Notes: generated by a model from the letters alone, not told the origin. Positions 1 to 9,094 are shown, numbered from the stretch's first letter. The stretch is 64,000 bases of DNA from Candidatus Thiodiazotropha sp. (ex Epidulcina cf. delphinae) (GCA_025656455.1 JAHXHS010000007.1:91902-155901); one strand, 5' to 3'. A program made the numbers and translations.

Positions 1-1
1 C

Positions 2-151
2 GAGACGGTGGAGAGCCTGCTGGATCAACATCTGGCTCAGCAGTCTGAGGAGACCCAGCGGCAGTCGAGCGGCCCGTCGGTATGGGTGTTTGTTGGCCTG
101 AGTGTGTTTGCGGTCCTGGGTGTCGCCGCCTACATGTTTTTCCTTTATTAA
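2..151 (+). CDS. C-terminal fragment of a membrane-anchored protein (5' end outside window)
   Basis: An open frame enters from the left edge and ends with TAA at 149-151, leaving 49 codons. The visible part is a polar, Gln/Glu-rich stretch followed by one hydrophobic helix (about residues 27-47 of the fragment) that runs almost to the C-terminus and ends in FFLY. This is the shape of a C-terminally anchored inner-membrane protein. No domain can be recognised from so short a piece and the function is unknown. Confidence 0.55.
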   Translation, partial: ETVESLLDQHLAQQSEETQRQSSGPSVWVFVGLSVFAVLGVAAYMFFLY

Positions 152-250
152 TACGCCATCGTAATGAATATACGGTGATTGGCGTTCATTTGCGGCCTAT
201 GCATCCTCTTTCTGCCACCCGCTCGATCGGAGAAGGAATTTATCTAGTGT

Positions 251-392
251 AGTGTCCGTCCGGAAAGAAAAACTCTCGCAAAGACGCCAAGATCGCAAAG
301 TTATAACCTATTGTTTTTTTTATTGTATTTATTTTTTCTTGGCGATCTTGGCGTCTTTGCGAGAGAAATTGTCTTGTTTCTGGACGGACTCT
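251..392. repeat. Inverted-repeat element with 24-bp perfect arms
   Basis: Positions 273-296 and 342-365 are exact reverse complements, and an outer imperfect pair (about 251-266 and 377-392) extends the hairpin. The loop is AT-rich. A partial match to one arm (cttggcggctttgcgagag) occurs near 31260. Just upstream, 173-196 resembles one arm of another inverted repeat at 24389-24567. It is non-coding and looks like a dispersed short repeat; the left half might also terminate transcription. Confidence 0.7.
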
Positions 393-511
393 ATCTATAT
401 AGCGTACCGGCGACATTCATAACGGACCCAAAGTCAAATTGACACAAGATGTGGGGTTAGGTTTGGCTTGGGGTGAGGCTATAGTCTTCCATAGCAACAC
501 AGGAGGGCGCT

Positions 512-1147
512 ATGTTCGGACTTGGCCGCAAAACCAGGATGCCTACAGAAGATGAGGCCCTGCCCGGCCGCTCGATACCGATCCTGCCGGCCGGCAACCA
601 CTTTGTTAATGGGCATTCGCTGATTGGACCCTTTGCCGAGGCGTTTCGCTATGCGATGTTCGGCATGGGTTGTTTCTGGGGTGCGGAGCAGCGTTTTTGG
701 CCATTGCCGGGGGTTCATTCCACGGCCGTGGGTTATGCGGCGGGGATCACGCCCAATCCCAGTTACGATGAGGTCTGTAGTGGCATGACCGGCCATAACG
801 AAGTGGTGCGGGTGGTATACGATCCCAGGCTGATCAGCTATCAGGCATTGCTCAAGTGTTTTTGGGAAGGGCACAACCCAACCCTGGGCATGCGTCAGGG
901 AAACGACGTGGGCACCCAGTACCGCTCGGGCATCTATACCTACAGCGACCAGCAGAGAGCATTGGCGCATGAGTCACGCGAACACTACCAGAACGCCCTT
1001 GGGCAGGCGACCTCCGCGCCCATTACCACCGAGATCCTTGACGCCCCGGCATTCTATTTCGCCGAGGAGTACCACCAGCAATACCTGGCCAAGAACCCGG
1101 CGGGCTACTGTGGCCTTGGCGGCACCGGGGTCTGCTATCCTGCTTGA
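512..1147 (+). CDS. msrA: Peptide-methionine (S)-S-oxide reductase MsrA
   Basis: Reduces methionine-S-sulfoxide in proteins and free Met, using thioredoxin-type electrons; a cytosolic repair enzyme. The protein is 211 aa, the usual size of long bacterial MsrA. The catalytic signature GCFWGAEQ follows a 47-residue N-terminal extension, and GYAGG-like, [16 protein letters not shown] and GTQYRS family blocks follow. The C-terminus [13 protein letters not shown] carries candidate resolving cysteines. The ATG at 512 has an AGGAGGG ribosome-binding site about 6 bases upstream, which fixes the start. It stands alone, with repeats before it and a long non-coding region after it. Confidence 0.95.
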   Translation: MFGLGRKTRMPTEDEALPGRSIPILPAGNHFVNGHSLIGPFAEAFRYAMFGMGCFWGAEQRFWPLPGVHSTAVGYAAGITPNPSYDEVCSGMTGHNEVVRVVYDPRLISYQALLKCFWEGHNPTLGMRQGNDVGTQYRSGIYTYSDQQRALAHESREHYQNALGQATSAPITTEILDAPAFYFAEEYHQQYLAKNPAGYCGLGGTGVCYPA

Positions 1148-2119
1148 TGATTACCAAACGGTAACCATGGGATGTGGTTGAGATCGAGCTTTTGTGAAAT
1201 CCAACTGAAATAGTCCTTTAATTCGCTCCAAGAATATGGGTTGGTGTCGGATTAAGGAGTCCCGAGATGCAATATCAATAGCGATATAATTTTGTTATAA
1301 AACAAGTGGTTATAGAGTTTCATCCGGCATGAATAAGCGAATAATAATGGGATTATTATCCCAATTTCTCATGTGTCCCTGGGTTGGAGGACTTGGCCTG
1401 TTACCGAAAAGTAACCCAAATGGAAGCGGGCGCGGATAAATAAAAACCATAGGAAAATCAGTTAATTAATCCAACCCCACCTTACAAGTGGTTACTGATT
1501 CGTAACCCAATGGCTAGTGTCATCAACTCGTCAATCTTCCCCGTTACGCCCAAGTTGGAGATATACCTTTTACCAACAATGGGTTATAATTCCAAGTAAA
1601 TTACTATGGTATAGATCGTGCTTGTTGTATATTAGGAAGCTGTCCCTCAGGGGGCTATCGGAAACCAAGGCTCGGTATGTCGTTTCCATTAAGCTGAATA
1701 ATTCAGGATGCCAGTTAGACTTGAAAGGGACTCTCCAGCGAGTAACGACCAAGTTGAGATTAGTTTTGTTGATTGCGCATAAGTGTGTTTTATTTGACAA
1801 CCTTGGCTCAAAATACCTTACTAGAATGGTGGTAAATTATATTCGATGGCCATATTAGTAATTCCTATGGACAGCACTTTGAGGCATTTGTGCCGTGATT
1901 AACGCCGGGTTTGTGGCGCCCTCAAACAGGTCGCCACGAACAGGCTACCAATCTCAAGTCTTTAAGCCGAGTGCTCAGGAGCGGTCTGCAGGAAACGAGA
2001 ATATGATGGAATCGTTTGCCGGATTGGTTCTTACAGAGGTTGGCTGGAGAGTGAGTGAAAATGATAAGGAAGCCGTTCGACTTGGCAGGATGCCGATCCC
2101 TAAACCAGGAGGAAAGTAT
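1148..2119. other. Long AT-rich non-coding region upstream of the cytochrome island
   Basis: About 970 bp without a convincing gene. The open frames present have no ribosome-binding sites, no recognisable domains and atypical composition. The region carries three TTAC-N6-GTAA dyads (separate entry) and two similar stretches containing CCAAGTTG near 1548 and 1749, each next to a GTTAC or GTAAC half-site. The frame of the next gene stays open back to 1895, but the good ribosome-binding site is at 2107-2115, so 1895-2119 is taken as leader. Its length suggests elaborate control of the nanowire-type gene downstream. Confidence 0.6.
1149..1507. promoter_or_regulatory. Three copies of a TTAC-N6-GTAA dyad (candidate operators)
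   Basis: Copies lie at 1149-1166 (GATTAC caaacg GTAACC), 1400-1416 (GTTAC cgaaaa GTAACC) and 1490-1507 (GGTTAC tgattc GTAACC). All three have exactly six bases between the half-sites and the last two are nearly perfect palindromes. The spacers differ, so the half-sites, not the spacer, look selected. The layout fits a dimeric regulator; its identity is unknown and no regulator gene lies beside it. Confidence 0.5.
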
Positions 2120-2809
2120 ATGAGAAGACATCCTATGAATAAGTTGACAAAATCGCCGAAAAGCAAGTTGCTTGCTGGCTTGGTAGGTGTGGCGTGCGGT
2201 TTTGCGGCGCTTTCGGCATCCGCCGGCACCATTAGCGGCTCGAAACACGACCTTCGAGGCTGGCTCACTATCACAGAGATCTGTGTGGTCTGCCATACTC
2301 CGCATAACGCGCAGGCGGTCACTGATGCTCCGTTGTGGAACCATGAAGTCACTACGGCGACTTTTACCCTGTACAATAGCCCGTCGTTCGATGGCAGTGC
2401 GACCATAACGCAGCCGTCGGGCCACAGCAAGTTGTGTCTGTCGTGCCATGACGGCACGGTTGCCATCGACGCCTATGGGGCGAACGTTGGCAATGGTACG
2501 CCGGGTGGAGAGTTGCCGCCTACCAGCGTGGTGAATTTTGGTACTGACTTGAGCAACGATCACCCGGTTTCGTTCGTCTATGACGCCGTAGCGGACGGGG
2601 GTTTGGTTGACCCAACAACGACGATTACAGTGGGTAGCGGTGGGGATGCACTCACCGGCACCATCACTGATTTACTGCTGCCAGATAGCGGCCAGGTGCA
2701 GTGTACCTCGTGTCATGACGTACATAATGTACGGGCTGTCGATGGCACCAAGTTGCTGCGCGTCAGCAATGCCGGCAGTGCGCTTTGCCTGACTTGTCAC
2801 GATAAATAA
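2120..2809 (+). CDS. Tetraheme c-type cytochrome, OmcE-like nanowire subunit candidate
   Basis: A 229-aa exported protein with a signal peptide (cleavage probably after SASA, residue 35) and four heme-attachment motifs: CVVCH (55-59), CLSCH (106-110), CTSCH (195-199) and CLTCH (223-227), the last almost at the C-terminus. The blocks SKHDL, CxxCHTPHN, PLWN, CLSCHDGT, LSNDHPVS, VQCTSCHDVHN and SNAGSALCLTCH, in this order and size, recall the tetraheme OmcE family whose Geobacter member polymerises into extracellular filaments. That link is from memory of the family, not an alignment. The ATG at 2120 follows AGGAGGAAAG. A strong terminator follows, then the propeller/barrel/cytochrome genes. A tetraheme periplasmic shuttle is the alternative. 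Confidence 0.82.
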   Translation: MRRHPMNKLTKSPKSKLLAGLVGVACGFAALSASAGTISGSKHDLRGWLTITEICVVCHTPHNAQAVTDAPLWNHEVTTATFTLYNSPSFDGSATITQPSGHSKLCLSCHDGTVAIDAYGANVGNGTPGGELPPTSVVNFGTDLSNDHPVSFVYDAVADGGLVDPTTTITVGSGGDALTGTITDLLLPDSGQVQCTSCHDVHNVRAVDGTKLLRVSNAGSALCLTCHDK

Positions 2810-2826
2810 CCGCAGTAGCGCGATCC

Positions 2827-2856
2827 CCCCCTGGGGTGCTTCACCCCAGGGGGTTT
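2827..2856 (+). terminator. Rho-independent terminator after the tetraheme cytochrome gene
   Basis: A perfect 12-bp GC-rich stem (2827-2838 with 2842-2853) with a 3-base loop, followed by a short T run. It lies 17 bp after the stop codon and separates the tetraheme gene from the downstream propeller/barrel genes. This fits a highly expressed subunit with limited read-through. Confidence 0.85.
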
Positions 2857-2950
2857 GCTATGCGCGGCTGTTTGATAAACGCAACCCTTCTCGAACAACA
2901 CCAAGGGTTTAACTTAAACCGGAACGCCTGACGATCCCATACCACAACCA

Positions 2951-4093
2951 ATGAGAAATCAATACGATTCAAGCTTTTTTCCGATGGCGCGTGAAATCAT
3001 TTGGCGCAAAACCATCCCTATCTTGATGGGCACCGCTATCGCACTCTATCTCGCCGGCTGCGCCACAGGCCCGGCCGACGAAGAAAAGGGTTATCTCTTC
3101 TATCCGTCCCTGCCGAATCCACCCTATATCCAATATCTGGCGACCTTTTCCAATGAAAACGACGTCAAGGGCGGAGTCGGTAGTTTCGGCAAGTTCATCC
3201 TCGGTGGAGAGGCGAATATACCGGGCGTTGAGAAGCCTTACGGAACGGCCCTGTATGACGGCAAGATCTATGTCGTGGATGCCCGCGGCGGCGGTTATGC
3301 CATCTTCGATCTGAAGGCGCAGGATTTCCGCTTCGTGAGGGGAAGCGGAGGCGGGGTCATGAAAAAGCCGATCAATATCGTGATCGACAGCGATGGCTCC
3401 AAATACATCACGGATACGCTTCGCCAGCAGGTCCTGGTGTATGACCGCGAAGACAACTACCTTCAAGCCTTCGGCGAGGAGGGGGAGTTGAAGCCCTCAG
3501 GCGTCGCGGTGGCCGGCGACCGCCTCTTTGTCTCGAATCTTTTGAAGCAGAATATCCATGTCCTCGACAAACGGAGCGGTGAGCTACTGTTTAAGTTTCC
3601 GCCGGAGGGGGCCAAGGATCCTGAGCATATCGGCCATCCGACGAATTTAACGGTCTCGGATGGTCATATCTTTGTGACCGACACGACGGGCGCGAAGGTG
3701 GTCAAGTTTACGACATCGGGAGAGTATGTCGCGACGATCGGCAGAATGGGGACGAATATCGGCGAGTTCGCGAGGCCAAAGGGTCTGGCCGTGGACCGGG
3801 CGGGGAATCTCTATGTCGCGGATGCCGCGTTTGAAAATGTGCAGATCTTCACGGAAGAGGGCAAGCTACTGCTGTTTTTCGGGGGGCCCGGCTATGAACG
3901 TGAAAATATCAATCTGCCGACCGCCGTGGCGGTGGATTACGATAACGTGGAGTACTTCCAGCAATACGCCGCGCCGGATTTCAATCTCGAATATGTGATT
4001 CTGGTCGCCAGCCAGTTCGGTGTGAGCAAGGTTAACGTTTATGGTTTCGGGAAAATGGCTAATATGGACTATTCGACACCGGAATCCCTTTGA
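2951..4093 (+). CDS. NHL-repeat beta-propeller lipoprotein (first of two)
   Basis: 380 aa from this ATG, or 369 aa from the ATG at 2984, which gives a more typical signal length; neither has a clear ribosome-binding site. A lipoprotein signal ends in the lipobox YLAGC. After it comes a series of about six NHL-type blades with recurring patterns such as KPYGTALYDGKIYVVDARG, KPINIVIDSDGSKYITDT and FARPKGLAVDRAGNLYVADA. Such propellers usually bind proteins or carbohydrate. The opening block (PSLPNPPYIQYLATF) resembles that of the second propeller gene at 6296 (WPPAPAKARIKYIGDL), so the two are paralogs. It is the first gene of a tight propeller-barrel-propeller-cytochrome operon. Inferred location: outer-membrane leaflet, helping build the cytochrome conduit. 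Confidence 0.85.
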   Translation: MRNQYDSSFFPMAREIIWRKTIPILMGTAIALYLAGCATGPADEEKGYLFYPSLPNPPYIQYLATFSNENDVKGGVGSFGKFILGGEANIPGVEKPYGTALYDGKIYVVDARGGGYAIFDLKAQDFRFVRGSGGGVMKKPINIVIDSDGSKYITDTLRQQVLVYDREDNYLQAFGEEGELKPSGVAVAGDRLFVSNLLKQNIHVLDKRSGELLFKFPPEGAKDPEHIGHPTNLTVSDGHIFVTDTTGAKVVKFTTSGEYVATIGRMGTNIGEFARPKGLAVDRAGNLYVADAAFENVQIFTEEGKLLLFFGGPGYERENINLPTAVAVDYDNVEYFQQYAAPDFNLEYVILVASQFGVSKVNVYGFGKMANMDYSTPESL

Positions 4094-4130
4094 AAACGCC
4101 GCCGTATCCCGGCCTGATTGGCCGGCCGGG

Positions 4131-6299
4131 ATGCGCAGTGTGCCGATCCATGGCCTGGATGCGCCGAGTGCTCCAATAATCGCTGGATCTCCCGAATCAT
4201 TATGCAGAGTAGTGTATGTGATTATTTTTGATGGAAGTACCGAAAAGACGAAAAGGACAGAGTGTGGTTGCTACAAGACTGATGACGCTGTTTACAACAC
4301 AACGAACAGCACAGGCGTTGCCTGGGCCTGCCGGCTATTCGCCCTTTTTCTGATACTTCTTCCCGCACCGCTTCTTGGCGCGGAAATCAGGGCGTTCAAG
4401 CTTACCGGCGTGAAGGGTGAGCTCGGGTTCGGATATGAACTTAATGACCTGGAGACGAAGAGCGCCGATGGCACTACCACCTTTGAGCGACGCCCCACTT
4501 CGGAGCAGGAACTGACCGTGACTACGAGCAGTTACGCCTTTCACCCTAACCTGCTGGAAATGGAGCTGGGTGGCGGTATGCGTTTTGTACAGGAGAGCCT
4601 GGAAAACGAAAAAGGATCGAATGACAGAAAGGAGAGCCTCTACAGCTTTTCCAGTAGTCTGCAATTCCTGAAGTACAAGCCCTATCCGTTTCGTCTCTAC
4701 TACGATCAGCGGAATCCGACCCACTCGGTAGGTCTGGCCGACTCCCTGACCACTGAAGCGAAGAGTTACGGCCTCGATGCTCAATTGCGTAATCCCTTGG
4801 TCGCGTTTCCGGTTCAATTAAGTGCTCGGCACAACGAGTCGAGCGGTGAGGGGAAGGGGACTGTCATTGATGACACAGTCGATAGTGTGTTGTTGAGTAT
4901 ATCGGGCAGCATCAGCGATCTCGGAACCACCAGTCTCGATTTCACCCATGTCAGCCAGGAATCGGCTAGCGGCAGCCAAAACCTGCCGATACAGGCTACC
5001 CAGCAGGATACCCAGGGTATGGCCTGGGACACCAAACTCACATTTGGCGAGCAGCGGAACATCAACTTCCTGAGTCTGGTCAGTCATGACATCAATGAGC
5101 ATAGCGATCTGGAGAAGCGCGAAGACAGCCGGCTGGGCGCTTTTGTGGATTGGGATCATGACAAGACTCTCAGGTCGTTCTATCGCTATAACCTTACGAG
5201 CAGCGCCATTGGCGAGGCCAGATCCACCAATCATGATCTGTCGTTCATTGTATCGAAGAATTTGACGGAAGAGATAGACCTCAGCGGAGGCCTGGAGGGT
5301 TCGAGGGAGAAAGGCAGGGATTTTGAAAAGGAGTCGTATGGTTTGAATGCCGATCTCGATTACAACACCGATGTGACGGAACGGCTGTCATTCGGCGCAG
5401 GGTATGGGCTGGGCTACACACGCCACGCACAGAGCAGTGAAGAGTCCCAGTTCCAGGAGACCGGCGAGAGCCATGTGCTGAGCGGTTTGACGCCAGCGCT
5501 TCTGGAGAATGAGTTTGTCGCGCCTGGTACGGTCGTTGTGAGCAATCTGGCCCGGACCCAGACCTTTATCGAGAACATCGACTACCGTTTGAGGATCGTC
5601 GGCTCGGAGACCCGAGTGGAGCGCCTGGTCTCCGGTAGTATTCAGGACGGACAGACGGTATTGGTCGATTACGCCTACGAGAGCGGCGGAACGTTTGATT
5701 ACGATCAACTCAACCAGTCCGTGAGCCTGAGGCTCACATTCGATCGCGCCTACAATCTCTACATGAGCTATTTCAAGAATGAGGAGTCGCTGGTGTCCGG
5801 AAGATCGGCCCGGCCGCTGTACACCAGGGAGAGGATGCGTGTCGGCGCTGATGGCCGGCACGATCTAGGGATGACGGCCAGGTTTCGCTGGCAGTTGGAG
5901 CTGGAGAAGCAAAACGAGACGTTACGGCCCTTCACCCGTGAGGCGGCGGATGCGGACTTGACCGTCTCCCTGCCGTTTGTTACCGGTTTCGCAAATCTTT
6001 ATTCAAGATATGAGCATATCGACAATGAGCTCTCGGAGGAAGACACCGAGCTAACGCGCTACGGTGCTTCCCTCTCTGCGCTGCTGGGGTTGAGGAGCAG
6101 AGTAACCCTGGATTTGAGCGTCGAGAGAGACGAGGGAAGGGCGATCCCGAGAGAGACAAAAGAGGCCACCCTGGCCTATGTGTGGCGATGGCGGTTGCTC
6201 ACCTTCTCCCTGGACGGAAAGTACGGCCTCGAGGAGCAGGGCGGCTACTCCCGTGAAAAGACAACGATTTACGCAAGGCTAACAAGACAAATACGATGA
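4131..6299 (+). CDS. Outer-membrane beta-barrel protein (porin-like partner of multiheme cytochromes)
   Basis: The frame is open from 4041, but the first 50 bases overlap the propeller gene. Possible starts are ATG 4131, GTG 4212 and GTG 4218; none has a good ribosome-binding site, so the N-terminus is uncertain. A hydrophobic signal segment (RLFALFLILLPAPLLGA) precedes a mature region of about 640 residues. That region is dense in alternating polar/hydrophobic strands ending in aromatic residues, with acidic turns, typical of a large beta-barrel of about 20 or more strands. It has no heme motif. The last strand ends in Arg rather than the usual Phe. It overlaps the next propeller gene by ATGA. 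Inferred role: the transmembrane sleeve of a porin-cytochrome conduit. A non-cytochrome barrel of the exosortase-associated type is possible. Confidence 0.78.
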   Translation: MRSVPIHGLDAPSAPIIAGSPESLCRVVYVIIFDGSTEKTKRTECGCYKTDDAVYNTTNSTGVAWACRLFALFLILLPAPLLGAEIRAFKLTGVKGELGFGYELNDLETKSADGTTTFERRPTSEQELTVTTSSYAFHPNLLEMELGGGMRFVQESLENEKGSNDRKESLYSFSSSLQFLKYKPYPFRLYYDQRNPTHSVGLADSLTTEAKSYGLDAQLRNPLVAFPVQLSARHNESSGEGKGTVIDDTVDSVLLSISGSISDLGTTSLDFTHVSQESASGSQNLPIQATQQDTQGMAWDTKLTFGEQRNINFLSLVSHDINEHSDLEKREDSRLGAFVDWDHDKTLRSFYRYNLTSSAIGEARSTNHDLSFIVSKNLTEEIDLSGGLEGSREKGRDFEKESYGLNADLDYNTDVTERLSFGAGYGLGYTRHAQSSEESQFQETGESHVLSGLTPALLENEFVAPGTVVVSNLARTQTFIENIDYRLRIVGSETRVERLVSGSIQDGQTVLVDYAYESGGTFDYDQLNQSVSLRLTFDRAYNLYMSYFKNEESLVSGRSARPLYTRERMRVGADGRHDLGMTARFRWQLELEKQNETLRPFTREAADADLTVSLPFVTGFANLYSRYEHIDNELSEEDTELTRYGASLSALLGLRSRVTLDLSVERDEGRAIPRETKEATLAYVWRWRLLTFSLDGKYGLEEQGGYSREKTTIYARLTRQIR

Positions 6300-7342
6300 A
6301 CACCACCCGTCAGCATCATGTTTGGTTTCTGATTATCATGCTGGGTTGCGGCATGCTCAGCGCCTGCGCCGGCCCGGGGCCCGCCTCGGTCAAACGTGAG
6401 GCGGGCCTGGAGCTGGTATGGCCGCCGGCGCCGGCAAAGGCGCGGATAAAGTATATCGGCGATCTTTCGCACCCTGAGGATCTTGGGATAACCAAAGGTC
6501 TGCTCGGCATACTCTCGGAGGTGGCGTCGGGAGAGGAGGACGACAGCATGGTCCTCCCCCTGGCAGTGGTCGAGAATGGGTCGAAGCAGATCTTCGTTGC
6601 CGATCCCGGCGTAAAGGCGGTGCACCGATACGATCGCCAGAAAGGCCGATATCACAGCATCAAAAGAGCGGGCGGCAAGGGATTTGTTTCGCCGGTCGGC
6701 CTGGCCACGGATAAGGCCGGCAATATCTATGTCACGGACTCAGAGCTGGCCAAGGTGTTTGTTATCGGCGCCGGTGATGATGAAGCGGCTCCGCTGGCGC
6801 TTCAGGATGATTTCGTCAGGCCGACGGGCATCGCTGTCGACGGCGAGACAGGCTGGATCTATGTCGTCGATACGGGCGTGCACACGATTTCTGTCTTCAA
6901 GCCGGACAATACGCTGCTCAGGAAGTTCGGGCGGCGGGGCTCAGCGGAAGGCGAGTTCAACTTTCCGACCTATATTTGGCAAAACCGGGATGGACAGTTA
7001 TTGGTGACCGATAGCCTGAATTTCCGCATCCAGCGCTTCGACCGCCATGGAAGGTTCATCGGGCGGTTCGGCCATCCCGGCGATGCGATGGGCGACCTTT
7101 CGCGGCCGAAGGGCGTGGCGGAAGACAGTTATGGCCATGTGTATGTGGTCGACTCCCTGTTTCACAATGTGCAATTGTTCGATGAATCGGGGTCGTTGCT
7201 GATGAATTTCGGCATCCAGGGTGGTGAACCGGGTGAATTCTGGTTGCCGGTCGGCATTTTTATCGATGCGGATAACACCGTCTATGTGTGCGACTCATAC
7301 AATCAGCGTGTACAGATTTTTCAATACATCGGCGGAGAGTGA
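6296..7342 (+). CDS. NHL-repeat beta-propeller lipoprotein (second of two)
   Basis: 348 aa. A lipoprotein signal with lipobox MLSAC is followed by about six NHL blades (for example SPVGLATDKAGNIYVTDSE, RPTGIAVDGETGWIYVVDT and LSRPKGVAEDSYGHVYVVDS). It is paralogous to the product of 2951-4093, including the WPPAP...RIKYIGDL opening. The start ATG overlaps the barrel stop (ATGA) and its own stop overlaps the next start (TGATG), so translation is probably coupled across barrel, propeller and dodecaheme cytochrome. Inferred to be an outer-membrane lipoprotein that scaffolds or caps the electron conduit. Confidence 0.88.
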   Translation: MNTTRQHHVWFLIIMLGCGMLSACAGPGPASVKREAGLELVWPPAPAKARIKYIGDLSHPEDLGITKGLLGILSEVASGEEDDSMVLPLAVVENGSKQIFVADPGVKAVHRYDRQKGRYHSIKRAGGKGFVSPVGLATDKAGNIYVTDSELAKVFVIGAGDDEAAPLALQDDFVRPTGIAVDGETGWIYVVDTGVHTISVFKPDNTLLRKFGRRGSAEGEFNFPTYIWQNRDGQLLVTDSLNFRIQRFDRHGRFIGRFGHPGDAMGDLSRPKGVAEDSYGHVYVVDSLFHNVQLFDESGSLLMNFGIQGGEPGEFWLPVGIFIDADNTVYVCDSYNQRVQIFQYIGGE

Positions 7343-9042
7343 TGAATATTGGACGATATGGTTTTTGCACAGCGGTAGCAGTGATCTTTTCCGCGGTGTT
7401 GACCGAGGCCGGCGCTGGCATTGGCGCGACTAAACACAACCTGTCCGTCAGCGGCGTCGGCGATATCAGGGCGGTGAGCGAACAAGATGTCTGCATCTTC
7501 TGCCATATACCGCATACCGACATGCCTGGCGCATCGCGCTGGAACCGCGACACCAGGGGCGGTTACTATACCCCCTACACGAGTTCGACCGCCGTCTCTC
7601 AGCCTGGACAGCCCAACGGCACCTCGGTGTTATGCCTCAGTTGCCATGACGGCACCATCGCCCTTGGGGATGTGATCAGCGAAGAGACGCCGATAAACCT
7701 GCTCGGCGGAGTGACGAGCATGCCCTTCGGTCTCTCCCATCTGGGCACGGACCTGTCGGACGACCACCCGATCTCACTCCCCTATACCTCAAGTTTGGCC
7801 TTCAGGCGGGTGGACCTTGTGGATCCCAGCACCTTGACCGGCGCGGTGAGACTCGATCCCAGTGGCCAGATGCAGTGCACGGCCTGCCACGATCCGCACG
7901 ATGACAGAAACGGCAAGTTCCTTGCCGTGCGCAATCGCAACGGTGCGCTCTGCATCACCTGCCACAGGAGCATCCCCCATTGGTCGCAGTCGGAGCATAA
8001 TCAATCCTTTGCCACTTGGAACGGAGTCCAGCCCGATCCCTGGCCGGATAGCAGCCTGACAACGGTGAATGAAAATGCCTGCGGCAACTGCCACCGGATG
8101 CATAAGGCCGGCGGGCGGGAGCGCCTCCTTAACCATGCCGTTGAAGAAGAGAACTGCATGCCCTGCCATAACGGCAATGTGGCGAAGATCGACTTGGCCG
8201 ACTCATTTCGAAAGCTGTCGACGCACCCGGTGGGCGTAACGACCGGGGTACATGACCCGGCCGAACCGGGCATCGTGGATTCCCGCCATGTCGAGTGCGA
8301 AGACTGCCACAATCCCCATGCTGCCAGGGCGGTACCCGGCAACCTTCCCGGTTCGCTCATTGGGGTGCGCGGCATCTCGATGTCCGGTACGGAGCTCGAT
8401 CACGCCAGTCATGAGTATGAGATCTGCTTTCGATGCCATGCCGACAGCACCAACAAGCCTGCCGCCAGGACACCGAGGCAGATCGAGCAGCTCAATGTGC
8501 GGTTGGAGTTTTCGCCTTCCAATCCCTCGTACCATCCGGTGGCGGCGATCGGGAAAAACCAGAATGTGCCAAGCCTGCTGAATCCGTATACGGTAAACAG
8601 CACCATCGGTTGCAGCGATTGCCACGATAACGACAACAGCAGAGCGAGCGGAGGATCCGGGCCAAACGGGCCGCATGGTTCAAACTATGCGCCGATCCTG
8701 CAGATACGATACGATACCCTGGACAACACCCCTGAGAGCCCCGCTGCATATGCGCTATGTTACAAGTGTCACGACCGGAACAGTATTCTCAACGATGAGA
8801 GCTTCAAATCGCACCGCCTGCATATCGTGGATCAGAGAACCTCATGTAATGCATGCCATGATCCCCACGGCGTCAGTGCAATCCAGGGAAATACCCTGAA
8901 CAACACCAGTCTGATCAATTTCGATATTTCGATTGTGCAGCCGAACAGTTTAGGTAAACTAAGGTTCGAGTCTACCGGCAGATTTTCCGGTACCTGCTAT
9001 TTGATGTGCCATGGGAGTGATCATGCGCCGAAAAGCTATTGA
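7342..9042 (+). CDS. Dodecaheme c-type cytochrome with an N-terminal OmcE-like domain
   Basis: 566 aa; the ATG at 7342 overlaps the upstream stop and follows GGCGGAGAG. The N-terminal signal segment ends near AGAGIGA. There are eleven CXXCH motifs (CIFCH, CLSCH, CTACH, CITCH, CGNCH, CMPCH, CEDCH, CFRCH, CSDCH, CYKCH, CNACH) and a twelfth, unusual CX3CH (CYLMCH, 8995-9012) near the C-terminus. Residues about 25-215 repeat the tetraheme layout of the 2120 gene: TKHNLS, CIFCHIPH, RWN, CLSCHDGT, LSDDHPIS, MQCTACHDPH and NGALCITCH. The remaining eight hemes form a separate C-terminal part. Being translationally coupled to the barrel and propeller, it is the best candidate for the conduit cytochrome or for the adaptor joining conduit to filament. 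Confidence 0.87.
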   Translation: MNIGRYGFCTAVAVIFSAVLTEAGAGIGATKHNLSVSGVGDIRAVSEQDVCIFCHIPHTDMPGASRWNRDTRGGYYTPYTSSTAVSQPGQPNGTSVLCLSCHDGTIALGDVISEETPINLLGGVTSMPFGLSHLGTDLSDDHPISLPYTSSLAFRRVDLVDPSTLTGAVRLDPSGQMQCTACHDPHDDRNGKFLAVRNRNGALCITCHRSIPHWSQSEHNQSFATWNGVQPDPWPDSSLTTVNENACGNCHRMHKAGGRERLLNHAVEEENCMPCHNGNVAKIDLADSFRKLSTHPVGVTTGVHDPAEPGIVDSRHVECEDCHNPHAARAVPGNLPGSLIGVRGISMSGTELDHASHEYEICFRCHADSTNKPAARTPRQIEQLNVRLEFSPSNPSYHPVAAIGKNQNVPSLLNPYTVNSTIGCSDCHDNDNSRASGGSGPNGPHGSNYAPILQIRYDTLDNTPESPAAYALCYKCHDRNSILNDESFKSHRLHIVDQRTSCNACHDPHGVSAIQGNTLNNTSLINFDISIVQPNSLGKLRFESTGRFSGTCYLMCHGSDHAPKSY

Positions 9043-9094
9043 AACTCTATTGCAGTCTTTAGGGTGGTGATCCTCAAACTACGTATGGTTGAAT

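Noticed and set aside
250..400. Possible CRISPR-like repeat or tRNA hairpin in the 24-bp inverted repeat
   Set aside because: Only one inverted pair, no direct repeats or spacers, and no tRNA features.
1517..1858. 113-aa open frame between msrA and the tetraheme cytochrome
   Set aside because: No ribosome-binding site, no domain, composition unlike coding DNA; an overlapping antisense frame is equally poor.
1895..2119. Upstream extension of the tetraheme cytochrome frame
   Set aside because: The AGGAGGAAAG site and signal peptide fix the start at 2120; the upstream part is not conserved-looking.
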